Part shown: piece by piece, positions 23,412-32,421 of the stretch
Position numbering within the stretch: position 1 is the first letter of the stretch
Layout of the letters: the number at the start of each line of letters is the position of its first letter
Assembly: GCA_017539645.1 (NCBI GenBank)
Contig: JAFYCM010000009.1
Coordinates: forward strand, 1-32,539
DNA: 32,539 nucleotides
Direction of reading: 5' to 3'
Source: Bacteroidales bacterium
GTDB taxonomy: Bacteria; Bacteroidota; Bacteroidia; Bacteroidales; Marinilabiliaceae
Notes under the pieces: model-generated
Seen by the model: the letters and a program-made list of their open reading frames with translations, nothing else
The model's database searches: none
Told to the model about the DNA's origin: nothing
Translations under genes and position numbers: made by a program

Positions 23412-25568
23412 ATGATAAGACGAATATTTTGGAGTTGGGCATTGCTTTCGGTGGCTGCGGTGGCTTCAGCTCAACAGATTGTTACCGAGAATGGCAAAGC
23501 GTATAGACTCCATACAGTGGAAGCTGGCGAAGGCCTTTATCGATTGAGTGTCAACTATAACGTTTCGCAGGAAGATATTATTGCTGCCAATCCGCAACTG
23601 AAGACTACGGGTTTGGTTGCTGGAGTCGAGATACGTATTCCGTTGCGTCAGACGGTTGTAAATGCGGCCGAGGTAGCAAATTATACTACATACAAAGTGC
23701 AAAAGGGCGAAACTGCCTACTCCATAGCTACGCAGCATGGAATGAAACTCGCCGAATTTTTGCAACTCAATCCGCAAGCGCAAGCGGGTGTCGTTGAGGG
23801 ACAGATGGTGAAGATTCTCACCTCGTCGAAACCTCAAAGCTACCTCATACATACCATGGTGGCTGGCGAAACGCTCTATCGCGTGGGCGTCAACTACGGC
23901 GTGAAGGTCGACGAAATTATAGCTGCCAATCCTTCGCTCGATGTAAATGCCATTTCAGTAGGTTCGCAAATTCGCATTCCTACGTCGTCGATACCTACCG
24001 ACGATGAACATTACTATTATCATCGTATTGCTGCGGGTGAAACACTATATGCTTTGTGCTTGAAATACAACTTGTTGCAAGAAAAGATAATGGAGGTTAA
24101 CCCCGATGTCGATTGGCAATCGTTGCAAGTTGGTCAGGTGATAGCTGTGCCTAAAGCTACAACAAAGGTCGAATACATAGTTCACAAAGTAGAACGCGGC
24201 GAGACTCTCTATAGCATATCTAAACGCTACGAAGTGGAAATAGCTGATATTGAAAAGGCTAACGAAGGCGTAGATATGTACAACATACAGCGCGGTCAGA
24301 AGATAAATATTCCACGTTTTGTGAATGTTACCGCATCGCCAGCTACGTCGAACCCCGATTACGTTGGCATTGATGATATAGTGAAGACGCAGTTTGAGAA
24401 CTACGACTACAAAAAAGCTGGTTCGCCTACTATAAATGTGGCTATTATGCTGCCTTTCAATGCTGCCAAAGAGATGGCACGCTTGCGTGCTGCAAATAGC
24501 AGTGCAAATGCCGACATTAAGTCGAAACGCTACGTAGAGTTCTATGAAGGCATAGCTCTTGCTGCCGATACTCTTTCGCGCGATGGTGTAAATATTGCTC
24601 TCCGTGTGTTCGATGTCAACAATCGTCTTGATGCGCTCAATGCTCTTGGCAAGGCGGATGAGCAGCCGTTTGACCTCATTATTGGTCCTGCGCATGTCGA
24701 TGAGATGAAAGACGTGGCTGAATATGCATATAGAACGCATACGCCCGTTGTGCTGCCTTTCGCGCAGATTGATAGTACCATTTTGGAGAATCCATACCTC
24801 GTGCAAGCGAGCGTAGTAGATACACTACTTATGAAGTGCATAGCCGAACAGATGGTGGCCGATTGCCGTGGTAAGCATGTAATTATGCTCAATGCTGGCG
24901 GTAATAACAGAGCTGATGTCATGCGAGCTCGATATATGACCGACCTCTGTGAGCGTGAAGGCGTAGATATAACCACATTCACCTTCAAACCTGCTGAAGC
25001 TGCCGAACTACTGCCATTGCTAAGCACCGAGAAGGAAAACGTGATTTTCTTGCCTACGAAGAGTGAAGCTCGTGTAAATAGTACCGTTGTGGCCATAGCA
25101 AGCACTATCGACCAACAACCTGAGGCTCGTGTGTCGCTCGTTGGATTTGGCGAATGGCTTATGTTTCAGACAATTGAAGTGGAGGTTTTTCACAAACTAA
25201 ATACTCGCATTTACTCGACATTTGCTCTCGACTACAACGACGATCGCGTGTTGCAAATTATGCGTCAGTATAGAAATAAGTACAAGAGCGAACCTGTGGC
25301 ATTCATGCCTTATTTCCAGAATGCAGGATCGAGCGGCTTTAGCGAATACGGACTTTGGGGCTACGACATAGCTATGAAGTTCATCGGCGCGCGTGTTAAG
25401 TATGGCTCGACGTTCTTACCTCGTATCAACGACTACGACGTGAAGCTTGCGCAGTCGAATTTCAAATTTGTAAACCTAACAAACTGGGGCGGTGCGGCTA
25501 ACATAGGTCTACGCACCATAACCTTTGGCAGCGACCTTACCATCACGGTAGACGATGTCGCTAAATAG
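23412..25568 (+). CDS. LysM and type 1 periplasmic-binding-fold protein
   Basis: ATG 23412 gives a signal peptide ('MIRRIFWSWALLSVAAVASA') and 718 residues. The frame is open to 23277, but that extension covers repeat DNA and the promoter. Five LysM domains follow at about residues 33-77, 93-137, 144-190, 202-247 and 254-300, each with a 'GETLYRVGVNYGV'-like start and an 'I.AANP' core. After a linker, a PBP1-type (Peripla_BP_6-like) domain occupies about 345-710 ('INVAIMLPFNAAKEM', 'DLIIGPAHVDEMKDVAEYA'). The combination is recurrent in Bacteroidota; the LysM part should hold peptidoglycan and the PBP fold may bind a small ligand or partner. It is followed 6 nt later by the ABC-F gene. The stop is TAG. 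Confidence 0.9.
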   Translation: MIRRIFWSWALLSVAAVASAQQIVTENGKAYRLHTVEAGEGLYRLSVNYNVSQEDIIAANPQLKTTGLVAGVEIRIPLRQTVVNAAEVANYTTYKVQKGETAYSIATQHGMKLAEFLQLNPQAQAGVVEGQMVKILTSSKPQSYLIHTMVAGETLYRVGVNYGVKVDEIIAANPSLDVNAISVGSQIRIPTSSIPTDDEHYYYHRIAAGETLYALCLKYNLLQEKIMEVNPDVDWQSLQVGQVIAVPKATTKVEYIVHKVERGETLYSISKRYEVEIADIEKANEGVDMYNIQRGQKINIPRFVNVTASPATSNPDYVGIDDIVKTQFENYDYKKAGSPTINVAIMLPFNAAKEMARLRAANSSANADIKSKRYVEFYEGIALAADTLSRDGVNIALRVFDVNNRLDALNALGKADEQPFDLIIGPAHVDEMKDVAEYAYRTHTPVVLPFAQIDSTILENPYLVQASVVDTLLMKCIAEQMVADCRGKHVIMLNAGGNNRADVMRARYMTDLCEREGVDITTFTFKPAEAAELLPLLSTEKENVIFLPTKSEARVNSTVVAIASTIDQQPEARVSLVGFGEWLMFQTIEVEVFHKLNTRIYSTFALDYNDDRVLQIMRQYRNKYKSEPVAFMPYFQNAGSSGFSEYGLWGYDIAMKFIGARVKYGSTFLPRINDYDVKLAQSNFKFVNLTNWGGAANIGLRTITFGSDLTITVDDVAK

Positions 25569-25574
25569 TATAAA

Positions 25575-27524
25575 ATGATAGCAATAAATCAGTTAACAGT
25601 AGACTTTGGAGGGTTTAAGCTCTTCGAGAATATTTCATATAATATTGATGCCAAAGATCGTATTGGCCTTGCTGGTAAAAATGGTGCTGGCAAATCTACG
25701 ATGTTGAAGATTATAGCTGGTCTTCAGCAACCTACGAGTGGCACTGTAAGTATTCCTAAAGGATATAAAATTGGTTATCTGCCACAGCACATGCTCCACA
25801 ACGACACGCGCACCGTGTTCGAAGAGGCTGAACAAGCAATGGTGGAAATCAAAGAGTTGCAAGCCAGAGTAGACGAGATGAATGCCGAACTCGCTCAGCG
25901 TACCGACTACGAGAGCGATAGCTATATGAATTTCTTGTCGGAGCTCACCGAAAAGACTGAACGCCTGAGCATGATGGGCGGCGATAATTATAAGGCCGAA
26001 ATAGAGGTTACACTCAAAGGTCTTGGCTTCGAGCGCTCCGACTTCGACCGCAAAACGAGTGAGTTCAGTGGCGGTTGGCGTATGCGTATCGAACTCGCAA
26101 AAATTCTTCTTGCGCGCCCCGACATCTTCCTCCTCGACGAGCCAACCAACCACCTCGACATTGAGTCGATTCAATGGCTCGAAGATTTTCTAAAGAGTTA
26201 TAGCGGCGCAGTTGTTGTGGTGTCGCACGACCGCGTTTTTCTCGATAATGTTACAAATCGTACCATAGAAATTGTTTTAGGTAAGATCTACGACTATAAG
26301 GCTAACTATTCTAAATATCTGATTCTGCGTCAAGAACGATTCGAGCAGCAGATGAGCGCTTATAAGAATCAGCAGAAGATGATAGAAGACACCGAAAAGT
26401 TCATTGAACGATTCCGCTACAAAGCAACAAAATCGGTGCAAGTGCAGAGCCGCATAAAGCAACTCGAGAAAATAGAACGCATCGAAGTTGACGATTTCGA
26501 TACATCGGCGTTGCATATAAAATTTCCGCCTGCGCCGCATTCGGGCGTCATTTCGGTGAAGGGAAAACATGTCACTAAAGCCTTTGGCGACCATGTGGTG
26601 CTGAAAGATGTCGAATTTGAAGTGCCTCGTGGAGAGAAAGTTGCATTCGTAGGTCGCAATGGTGAGGGCAAGACTACTATGGCGCGAATGATTATGCACG
26701 AGATTCCTTTCGATGGCGAAATTGTGTTGGGTCATGGTATAAAGATTGGCTATTTTGCTCAAAATCAAGCCGATTTGCTATTCCCCGACGATACCGTTTT
26801 CGATACTATAGATAGAGTTGCCGTTGGCGATATACGTACCAAAATCCGCGATTTGCTTGGCGCGTTTATGTTTAGTGGCGAAGATGTCGACAAGAAAGTA
26901 GCAGTGCTTTCGGGTGGCGAGAAAACGCGTTTGGCTATGGTTCGCTTGCTTCTTGAGCCCGTCAATCTGCTTGTGCTCGACGAGCCTACCAATCACCTCG
27001 ACATACGTTCCAAAGAGTTGCTCAAAAAAGCCATAAAAGAGTTTGACGGAACGGCCATCATCGTTTCACACGACCGCGAGTTCCTCGATGGCTTGGTTAG
27101 CCGCGTTTATGAGTTCCGCAATCAGAAGATGAAGGAACATATTGGTGGTATATACGACTTCTTGAACGATCGAAAACTTGAGAATTTGCGCGAACTTGAG
27201 CAGCGTAAATCGCCGCAGAAAACAGCATCTGCAGTACCTCAGAATATTGAGGCAAAACCTGCCGATGATAATAAAAATGGTAAGCTCACCTACGAACAGC
27301 AAAAGGAACTTAGCCGCCGCAAAAACAAAGCCGAGAAAGCTGTGAAGGAGACCGAGCAACTCATCGAAAAACTTGAAGCCGAGATAGCCGAGATGGAAGA
27401 AAAAATGAGCGCCGATAGTAGCGAAGCCATGAAACTCCTCTCGCGCTACGATGCTGCTAAACGCGAACTCGACGACGCTATGGCTAAATGGGAAAAACAG
27501 TCGGAGGAACTTTCCAAATTGTAA
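25575..27524 (+). CDS. ABC-F family ATPase
   Basis: This 649-residue soluble protein has two ABC ATPase domains and no membrane segment. Domain 1 has the Walker A 'GKNGAGKST' (about residues 34-42), the signature 'FSGGWRMRIELAKILLARP' and the Walker B 'FLLDEPTNHLD'. Domain 2 has 'GRNGEGKTT', 'LSGGEKTRLAMVRLLL' and 'LVLDEPTNHLD'. The linker between them is helical and charged. The C-terminal 90 residues form a coiled coil ('KAEKAVKETEQLIEKLEAEI'), as in Uup/YdiF-type proteins. ABC-F proteins act on the ribosome in translation; antibiotic-resistance members also exist, but nothing here singles that out. Confidence 0.93.
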   Translation: MIAINQLTVDFGGFKLFENISYNIDAKDRIGLAGKNGAGKSTMLKIIAGLQQPTSGTVSIPKGYKIGYLPQHMLHNDTRTVFEEAEQAMVEIKELQARVDEMNAELAQRTDYESDSYMNFLSELTEKTERLSMMGGDNYKAEIEVTLKGLGFERSDFDRKTSEFSGGWRMRIELAKILLARPDIFLLDEPTNHLDIESIQWLEDFLKSYSGAVVVVSHDRVFLDNVTNRTIEIVLGKIYDYKANYSKYLILRQERFEQQMSAYKNQQKMIEDTEKFIERFRYKATKSVQVQSRIKQLEKIERIEVDDFDTSALHIKFPPAPHSGVISVKGKHVTKAFGDHVVLKDVEFEVPRGEKVAFVGRNGEGKTTMARMIMHEIPFDGEIVLGHGIKIGYFAQNQADLLFPDDTVFDTIDRVAVGDIRTKIRDLLGAFMFSGEDVDKKVAVLSGGEKTRLAMVRLLLEPVNLLVLDEPTNHLDIRSKELLKKAIKEFDGTAIIVSHDREFLDGLVSRVYEFRNQKMKEHIGGIYDFLNDRKLENLRELEQRKSPQKTASAVPQNIEAKPADDNKNGKLTYEQQKELSRRKNKAEKAVKETEQLIEKLEAEIAEMEEKMSADSSEAMKLLSRYDAAKRELDDAMAKWEKQSEELSKL

Positions 27525-27543
27525 ATATATAAATACGTAAACA

Positions 27544-28281
27544 GTGGAAAATCAAGAATATATATTCGGCATAAGAGCAATTATTGAAGCTTTGGCTGCC
27601 GGCAAAGTGATAGATAAACTTATTGCTCGCAAAGGCTTAAATGGCGAATTGTTTGCCGAACTCCAGCAGGCATGCAAAAAGAAAGATGTACGCATTCAAT
27701 ATGTCGATAATGCCGTGCTCGATAAGGTCACAACCGCTAATCATCAGGGTGTTATCGCATTCCTAAGCAAGATTGATTACATAAAACTCGAGCAGATACT
27801 TACGCTTCCGCCTCAAGAAGGTAGAGAGCCGCTTGTGCTTGTGCTCGACGGCATTACTGATGTTCGCAATCTTGGAGCCATAGCGCGCAGTGCACATTGC
27901 GCTGGTGTCGATGCTATAATAGTGCCTACAAAAGGTTCGGCACCCATCAATGGTGAATCGGTGAAGACCTCGGCTGGCGCGCTTCATCACATACCTATAT
28001 GTATGACGAATAACTCATATTTTGCAGTTAAGTTTCTGAAAGATAATGGTATGCGTATTGTTGGTGCAACCGAGCATGGCGCCGACGATTATTACAAAGT
28101 GGATTTTCGCAAGGCTACTGTAATTATTATGGGTAGCGAAGACAAAGGCATCTCTAACCAGTTGCTAAAACTCTGCGATGCTAAGGCGAAGATTCCTATG
28201 GTCGGTCACATCGAGTCGCTTAACGTGTCGGTGGCGGCTGGCATAATACTCTTCGAAACGCTTCGCCAGCGCAGTAAGTAG
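27544..28281 (+). CDS. rlmB: 23S rRNA 2'-O-methyltransferase, RlmB/TrmH family
   Basis: The 245-residue SpoU/TrmH enzyme starts at GTG 27544 ('MENQEYIFGIRAIIEALAAG'). It has the N-terminal RNA-binding domain followed by the knotted methyltransferase domain. The three family motifs are present: 'LDGITDVRNLGAIARSAHCA', 'IIMGSEDKGIS' and 'IPMVGHIESLNVSVAAGI'. It methylates a ribose in 23S rRNA (Gm2251 in E. coli RlmB); close relatives act on tRNA, so the target base is inferred from length and N-terminus. It follows the ABC-F gene by 19 nt and ends at TAG. Confidence 0.9.
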   Translation: MENQEYIFGIRAIIEALAAGKVIDKLIARKGLNGELFAELQQACKKKDVRIQYVDNAVLDKVTTANHQGVIAFLSKIDYIKLEQILTLPPQEGREPLVLVLDGITDVRNLGAIARSAHCAGVDAIIVPTKGSAPINGESVKTSAGALHHIPICMTNNSYFAVKFLKDNGMRIVGATEHGADDYYKVDFRKATVIIMGSEDKGISNQLLKLCDAKAKIPMVGHIESLNVSVAAGIILFETLRQRSK

Positions 28282-28320
28282 CTTGTAATTAGGTATATAT
28301 ACATAAACAACATAGCGACG

Positions 28321-29364
28321 ATGAATGATAAAATAGTAACATTTGGAGAGATATTGCTCCGTCTAACGCCCCCGGGATATTTGAAATTCTCGCAGTCGCA
28401 CACGTTCAACGCGACTTTTGGCGGTAGTGAAACAAACGTAGCAGTATCGTTGGCTCATTTCGGATTGAAGAGCAAATTCGTTACGCGCTTGCCAGAAAAC
28501 GACATTGCGCAATCTTGCCTAATGGATCTCACTTCGCACGGTGTAGATACGTCGGAAGTGATATTTGGCGGCGAACGCATGGGATTGTATTATTTCGAAA
28601 ATACTGTTGCTATGCGTGCTACAAAGGTTGTTTACGACCGTGCAAACTCATCTTTCAGTATGGCAACGCCTGGAATGTACGATTGGAACCGAATTTTTGC
28701 CGACGCACGTTGGTTCCATTGGTCTGGTATAGGTCCAGCACTGTCGCAGGCTTCGGCCGATATTATTGATGAAGCAATTACGGCTGCCGAAAATGCAGGT
28801 TTGACAATCTCTTGCGATCTAAACTTCCGTAAGAATTTGTGGCGCTATGGCAAAAAAGCCGAAGAGGTGATGCCGCATCTCGCTCATCGTTGCGACATTC
28901 TGTTTGGCACCGAAGGCGAATACGAGAAGGCTTTTGGTGTGAAACCTGTTGGTTTTGACGTTGTTAAGCGTGGTCAGCAAATCGATGTCGATAAGCATAT
29001 TGAGTTTTGTCAGCAAGTTATGGCCAAGACGCAGAAGTGCAAGAAGATGTTCATTGCGCTTCGCAATGTGCTCGATGCCAATCGCCACGTGTTGACGGGC
29101 ATAATGTATACGCGCGAAGGTAAGTTCTACAAGTCGCATATCTACCACATCAAACATGTAGTTGACTGCGTTGGCGTTGGTGATGCTTTTGCTGCTGGCA
29201 TGATATATGGTTTGCTCAACTATCCTAACGATGATCAGATTGCGCTCGACTATTCTGTTGCCGCTGCGACGTTGAAAAATACCATTCAAGGCGATTATAA
29301 TCTTGTCTCTGCCGATGAGGTGAAATCTCTTATGAGTGGTGAAACGGGGAGCATACGTAGGTAA
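28321..29364 (+). CDS. PfkB-family sugar kinase, KdgK-like
   Basis: The 347-residue protein has the PfkB fold. The N-terminal segment 'GEILLRLTPPGYLKFSQSHT' and 'GGSETNVAVSLAHFGLKSKF' match KdgK-type kinases, which phosphorylate 2-keto-3-deoxygluconate in uronate or pectin degradation. The ATP-binding and catalytic signature appears as 'VVDCVGVGDAFAAGMIYGLL', with the catalytic Asp in 'GVGD'. Most family members have GAGD, so the Val is a modest variation. No aldolase gene lies next to it, so the substrate is inferred. It starts 39 nt after rlmB and is followed by an AT-rich repeat. Confidence 0.85.
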   Translation: MNDKIVTFGEILLRLTPPGYLKFSQSHTFNATFGGSETNVAVSLAHFGLKSKFVTRLPENDIAQSCLMDLTSHGVDTSEVIFGGERMGLYYFENTVAMRATKVVYDRANSSFSMATPGMYDWNRIFADARWFHWSGIGPALSQASADIIDEAITAAENAGLTISCDLNFRKNLWRYGKKAEEVMPHLAHRCDILFGTEGEYEKAFGVKPVGFDVVKRGQQIDVDKHIEFCQQVMAKTQKCKKMFIALRNVLDANRHVLTGIMYTREGKFYKSHIYHIKHVVDCVGVGDAFAAGMIYGLLNYPNDDQIALDYSVAAATLKNTIQGDYNLVSADEVKSLMSGETGSIRR

Positions 29365-29418
29365 ATTGAGAATTGAAAATTGAAAATTCAAAATTGAAAA
29401 TTCATAATTGAGAATTGA
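29364..29418. repeat. AT-rich repeat between the sugar kinase and the thioredoxin-fold gene
   Basis: Units of 'attgaaaattgaaaattc' repeat imperfectly right after the kinase stop codon. The run resembles 17023-17080, so the pair probably belongs to one slippage-prone family. It occupies most of the gap before the start at 29448. Confidence 0.65.
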
Positions 29419-29447
29419 AGATTTGGGAATCTATAACTTTTCTAACC

Positions 29448-30902
29448 ATGGGAAGAATGATTATTCGTTATGCGGCGATAGTGGCTTTTGTGGCTGCGAA
29501 TCTTTTTTGCGCTAAGTCTGTTGCGCAAAACGCTGTAGATATGAAGATTAAGGTAGATAATTATTTCAATCAGCCTATCGTTTTGGGCTACTATTTCGAC
29601 CAGAAAATGCTCGTGCGAGATACCCTCGTAACTAACGAAATGGGTGTTGCGCATTATCAGAAAAGCGAGCCGCTGCCCGAGGGCGTCTACGTAATCTATT
29701 TCCCCGAGCGTTCATATTTCGATATTATGATTGGCGATGACCAGACGTTCGAACTCTCGTGCGACACGCTGCCAAATATGGTTAGCCGAGTGAAAGTTTC
29801 GGGTTGCACAATGCTCGAGGATTTTATCGATTATCAGAATTATCTCAATGGTCGACAAAAAGAGATTCAGGCGCTCAACGACCAATACAGAGCTTTAGGC
29901 GAATCGCAGCAAGAGGCGCGCGATGCGTTGAAAAGTAAGTATGATAAGATTGATAGCGAGATAAAAGCTCGAAATGAGGAAGTTATAGCTAAGAATAAAA
30001 ACAATTTCCTTAGCGTTTTCCTGACGGCGTTGAAAGATGTGAAAATGCCTGATTTTCAGGCAGAAACGGCGGAAACTCTTCCCGATTCTACACTTCAGCG
30101 CAAACGCTACGACTACTATCGCGCACATTGGGACGATAACTACAATTTTGCCGACGACCGCCTTTTGCGTACTCCTTTCTTCATCAAAAAAGTAGACGAT
30201 TTCTTTGAGAAGACGCTAATTCAAGTGGCCGATACTGTTGCAAATGAGGCTATTCGCGTAATTGAACTTGCGCGCCCCAACAAAGAGGCTTTCCGCTATT
30301 TCGTGTCGCATCTCTATAATATGACTAACAATAGTAAGATTATGGGTATGGACGCCGCGCTTTGCAAACTTGCCGACCGATACTACCTGAGCGGTGAAGC
30401 CGATTGGGCCGACGAAAAGTTTATCAAAGATTTGCGCGAACAAGTTGATGGCATTCGATATACGCTTATTGGTCAGATAGCCAAAGACTTGAATATGATT
30501 TCCGTCACCGACGAGTGGTTCAAGTTGAGCGAGGTAGATGCACCATACACGTTGCTCGTATTTTGGGAACCGAGTTGCGGACACTGCAAAAAGGAGATTC
30601 CTGAACTGAAAAAGAAGGTGTGGGACAAATTCGCATCGAAAGGCGTTAAGATTTATGCCGTATACTGCCAAGTGGAACGTAAGGAGTGGGAAGATTTTAT
30701 CACCGAGCACCAGCTTGAGGAGTGGATGAACGTTTACGACCCATACGGACGTTCGGGCTATCGTAAATATTACCACATCAAGAGTACGCCGCAGATTTTT
30801 GTGCTCGACAAAAACAAGAAAATCATTGCTAAGCGTCTCAGCGTAGACCAAATTGCTGAAATGCTAGATTATCTATTCGCTCATCCTGAGGTAAAACTAT
30901 GA
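29448..30902 (+). CDS. Secreted thioredoxin-fold protein with large N-terminal domain (DUF5106-like)
   Basis: ATG 29448 gives a signal peptide ('MGRMIIRYAAIVAFVAANLF', cleavage near 'SVAQ') and 484 residues; ATG 29457 is equally possible. An N-terminal DUF4369-like beta segment and a charged helical DUF5106-like region ('QNYLNGRQKEIQALNDQYRA') are followed by a thioredoxin domain from about residue 340. This domain has the active site 'FWEPSCGHCKKEIPELKK' (CGHC) and the cis-Pro region 'IKSTPQIFVLDKNKKI'. Such proteins are periplasmic thiol oxidoreductases, probably reducing or isomerising disulfides. The stop overlaps the next gene by four bases (ATGA), so the two are translationally coupled. 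Confidence 0.85.
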   Translation: MGRMIIRYAAIVAFVAANLFCAKSVAQNAVDMKIKVDNYFNQPIVLGYYFDQKMLVRDTLVTNEMGVAHYQKSEPLPEGVYVIYFPERSYFDIMIGDDQTFELSCDTLPNMVSRVKVSGCTMLEDFIDYQNYLNGRQKEIQALNDQYRALGESQQEARDALKSKYDKIDSEIKARNEEVIAKNKNNFLSVFLTALKDVKMPDFQAETAETLPDSTLQRKRYDYYRAHWDDNYNFADDRLLRTPFFIKKVDDFFEKTLIQVADTVANEAIRVIELARPNKEAFRYFVSHLYNMTNNSKIMGMDAALCKLADRYYLSGEADWADEKFIKDLREQVDGIRYTLIGQIAKDLNMISVTDEWFKLSEVDAPYTLLVFWEPSCGHCKKEIPELKKKVWDKFASKGVKIYAVYCQVERKEWEDFITEHQLEEWMNVYDPYGRSGYRKYYHIKSTPQIFVLDKNKKIIAKRLSVDQIAEMLDYLFAHPEVKL

Positions 30903-31873
30903 GAATCAAACTTTTGTGCGCTATAATATTGATGACGGTCGTTTCTGCATGTAATAATGACGACGCTGTCACGCCTGGTCCGACAATCTATTTTTCGTCG
31001 TCGGGCGAGTATGAAATTGCGCCTACCGACACGCTTGTGCTTCAACCTATAATTACCTACGACCGCAATTCTACATACGCGTGGCTCGTTGATAATAAGG
31101 TGGTTAGCGATGAGCTTAACTTAGAGTTTGTGCCAGATGGTATGCGCGAATACGACCTCACCTTCATGATTTCGAATGCCAACGGCGCCGATACCTTCAA
31201 CGTCCACGTCTCGGTTGTGAAAAATATCGAATTCGACACGTTCGATAATTTTACAGTGCCTTCAAAATCAACACTATATATGCAGACCGACACCGTGCCG
31301 ACTGACTATTTCGTTGCTGGCGACGTATATTTTCCAACGCAGATAAATGCCGACACAACTATGTGGGGCGGAATGGCGTTCAGCAATCGTACCACAACGA
31401 GTTCCTCGCTCAGTACGTCGGCAATTGGTTGCGCTTATACGCTTAATGGCACTGCATCAAAGAGTTACGCTGCTATGAGTGGCTATGGTAATGGTGCGTA
31501 TGCTCTCTTCACGGAGCGTACATATTCAGTGAAATCGGTCGATATTACCAACGATAATTTCGCATATCTCGTAAGCAAATATGGCTTCACTTCTGCCGAT
31601 TCTTCGCTCGTGTTGCCGCATTTCACTACCAACGATTATGTGAAACTCAATATTTATGGTCTGAATTTCGATGGCAGCGATGGCTCGTCCGTTACGTTCG
31701 ACTTGGTAGATTGTGCTTACGACAATCCAGCTAAGTATGTACGTATAACCGATTGGGCTACAGTAGATTTGACGAGCCTTGGACAGGTTTTTGGACTTCG
31801 CTTCGAAATCGAGAGTTCGCAACCAGACTTTCCACCCTTTTTCTGCATCGACAACCTAAAACTTCAAGACTGA
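30899..31873 (+). CDS. DUF4465 lipoprotein
   Basis: The 324-residue product has a lipoprotein signal ('MRIKLLCAIILMTVVSAC', Cys 18). A short Ig/PKD-like region (about 25-110, 'TYAWLVDNKVVSDELNLEFV') is followed by a DUF4465 domain (about 115-324). That domain includes 'LNIYGLNFDGSDGSSVTFDL' and the ending 'FFCIDNLKLQD', both typical of the family. DUF4465 proteins are surface or periplasmic lipoproteins of Bacteroidota of poorly known role. It overlaps the thioredoxin-fold gene at its start and the chromate-transporter gene by one base at its end. Confidence 0.87.
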   Translation: MRIKLLCAIILMTVVSACNNDDAVTPGPTIYFSSSGEYEIAPTDTLVLQPIITYDRNSTYAWLVDNKVVSDELNLEFVPDGMREYDLTFMISNANGADTFNVHVSVVKNIEFDTFDNFTVPSKSTLYMQTDTVPTDYFVAGDVYFPTQINADTTMWGGMAFSNRTTTSSSLSTSAIGCAYTLNGTASKSYAAMSGYGNGAYALFTERTYSVKSVDITNDNFAYLVSKYGFTSADSSLVLPHFTTNDYVKLNIYGLNFDGSDGSSVTFDLVDCAYDNPAKYVRITDWATVDLTSLGQVFGLRFEIESSQPDFPPFFCIDNLKLQD

Positions 31874-32421
31874 TGGCTGCTGAGCATCATTCACTTTGGT
31901 CGCTTTTTAGTTCGTTTTTTCGTGTAGGATTCTTCACGTTTGGCGGCGGATTGGCTATGATACCATTCATCGAGGACGAGTTTGTCAATCGTCGCAAGTG
32001 GATTACGAGCGCCGAGATGAGCGAAAATGTAGCTCTGTCGCAGTCGTTTCCGGGCGTTGTGGCCATCAACGTAAGTATAATTATAGGTTACCAGATGGCT
32101 GGCGTAGCTGGTGCGGTGGTGGCTGCCGTAGCTACTATTCTGCCAGCGTTATTATCTATTGTAGCCATACTTATGTTTCTGCAAGGATTCGAGGATAATC
32201 GCTACGTGCAGATGGTCTTTGTGGGCATCAAAGCGGCTTCGGCTGCGCTCATTCTCGACACCGTCATTCGTCAGGCGTGCCACTCCATACACAACAAGTT
32301 TGGCATTGTGGTGGCTGCGTTGGCGCTGATAGTGGTGATGTTCGATTTCAGTGCCGTGTGGAGCATTCTGCTTGGTGCCGTAGCTGGTTTTGTTTTCTGT
32401 CGTAAGCCTGTCGAAAAATGA
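31873..32421 (+). CDS. Chromate transporter family protein, first half-size subunit
   Basis: ATG 31873 gives 182 residues. The CHR-domain signature begins at about residue 16 ('FRVGFFTFGGGLAMIPFIED') and includes 'ALSQSFPGVVAINVSIIIGY'. Four to six hydrophobic segments follow. Half-size (single-CHR) transporters usually work in pairs encoded side by side, as here: the next gene starts within this stop codon (ATGA). The family exports or moves chromate in studied cases, but many members are untested and sulfate or other anions are possible. A longer reading from 31753 runs through the DUF4465 gene and is rejected. Confidence 0.9.
   Translation: MAAEHHSLWSLFSSFFRVGFFTFGGGLAMIPFIEDEFVNRRKWITSAEMSENVALSQSFPGVVAINVSIIIGYQMAGVAGAVVAAVATILPALLSIVAILMFLQGFEDNRYVQMVFVGIKAASAALILDTVIRQACHSIHNKFGIVVAALALIVVMFDFSAVWSILLGAVAGFVFCRKPVEK

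Noticed and set aside
24045-24806. A 253-residue minus-strand frame opposite the LysM gene
   Set aside because: Low-complexity shadow with no signal peptide, domain or promoter; the plus strand is clearly coding.
28321-29364. Inactive sugar kinase because the signature reads GVGD in place of GAGD
   Set aside because: The catalytic Asp and the flanking glycines are intact, and the second position varies in this family.
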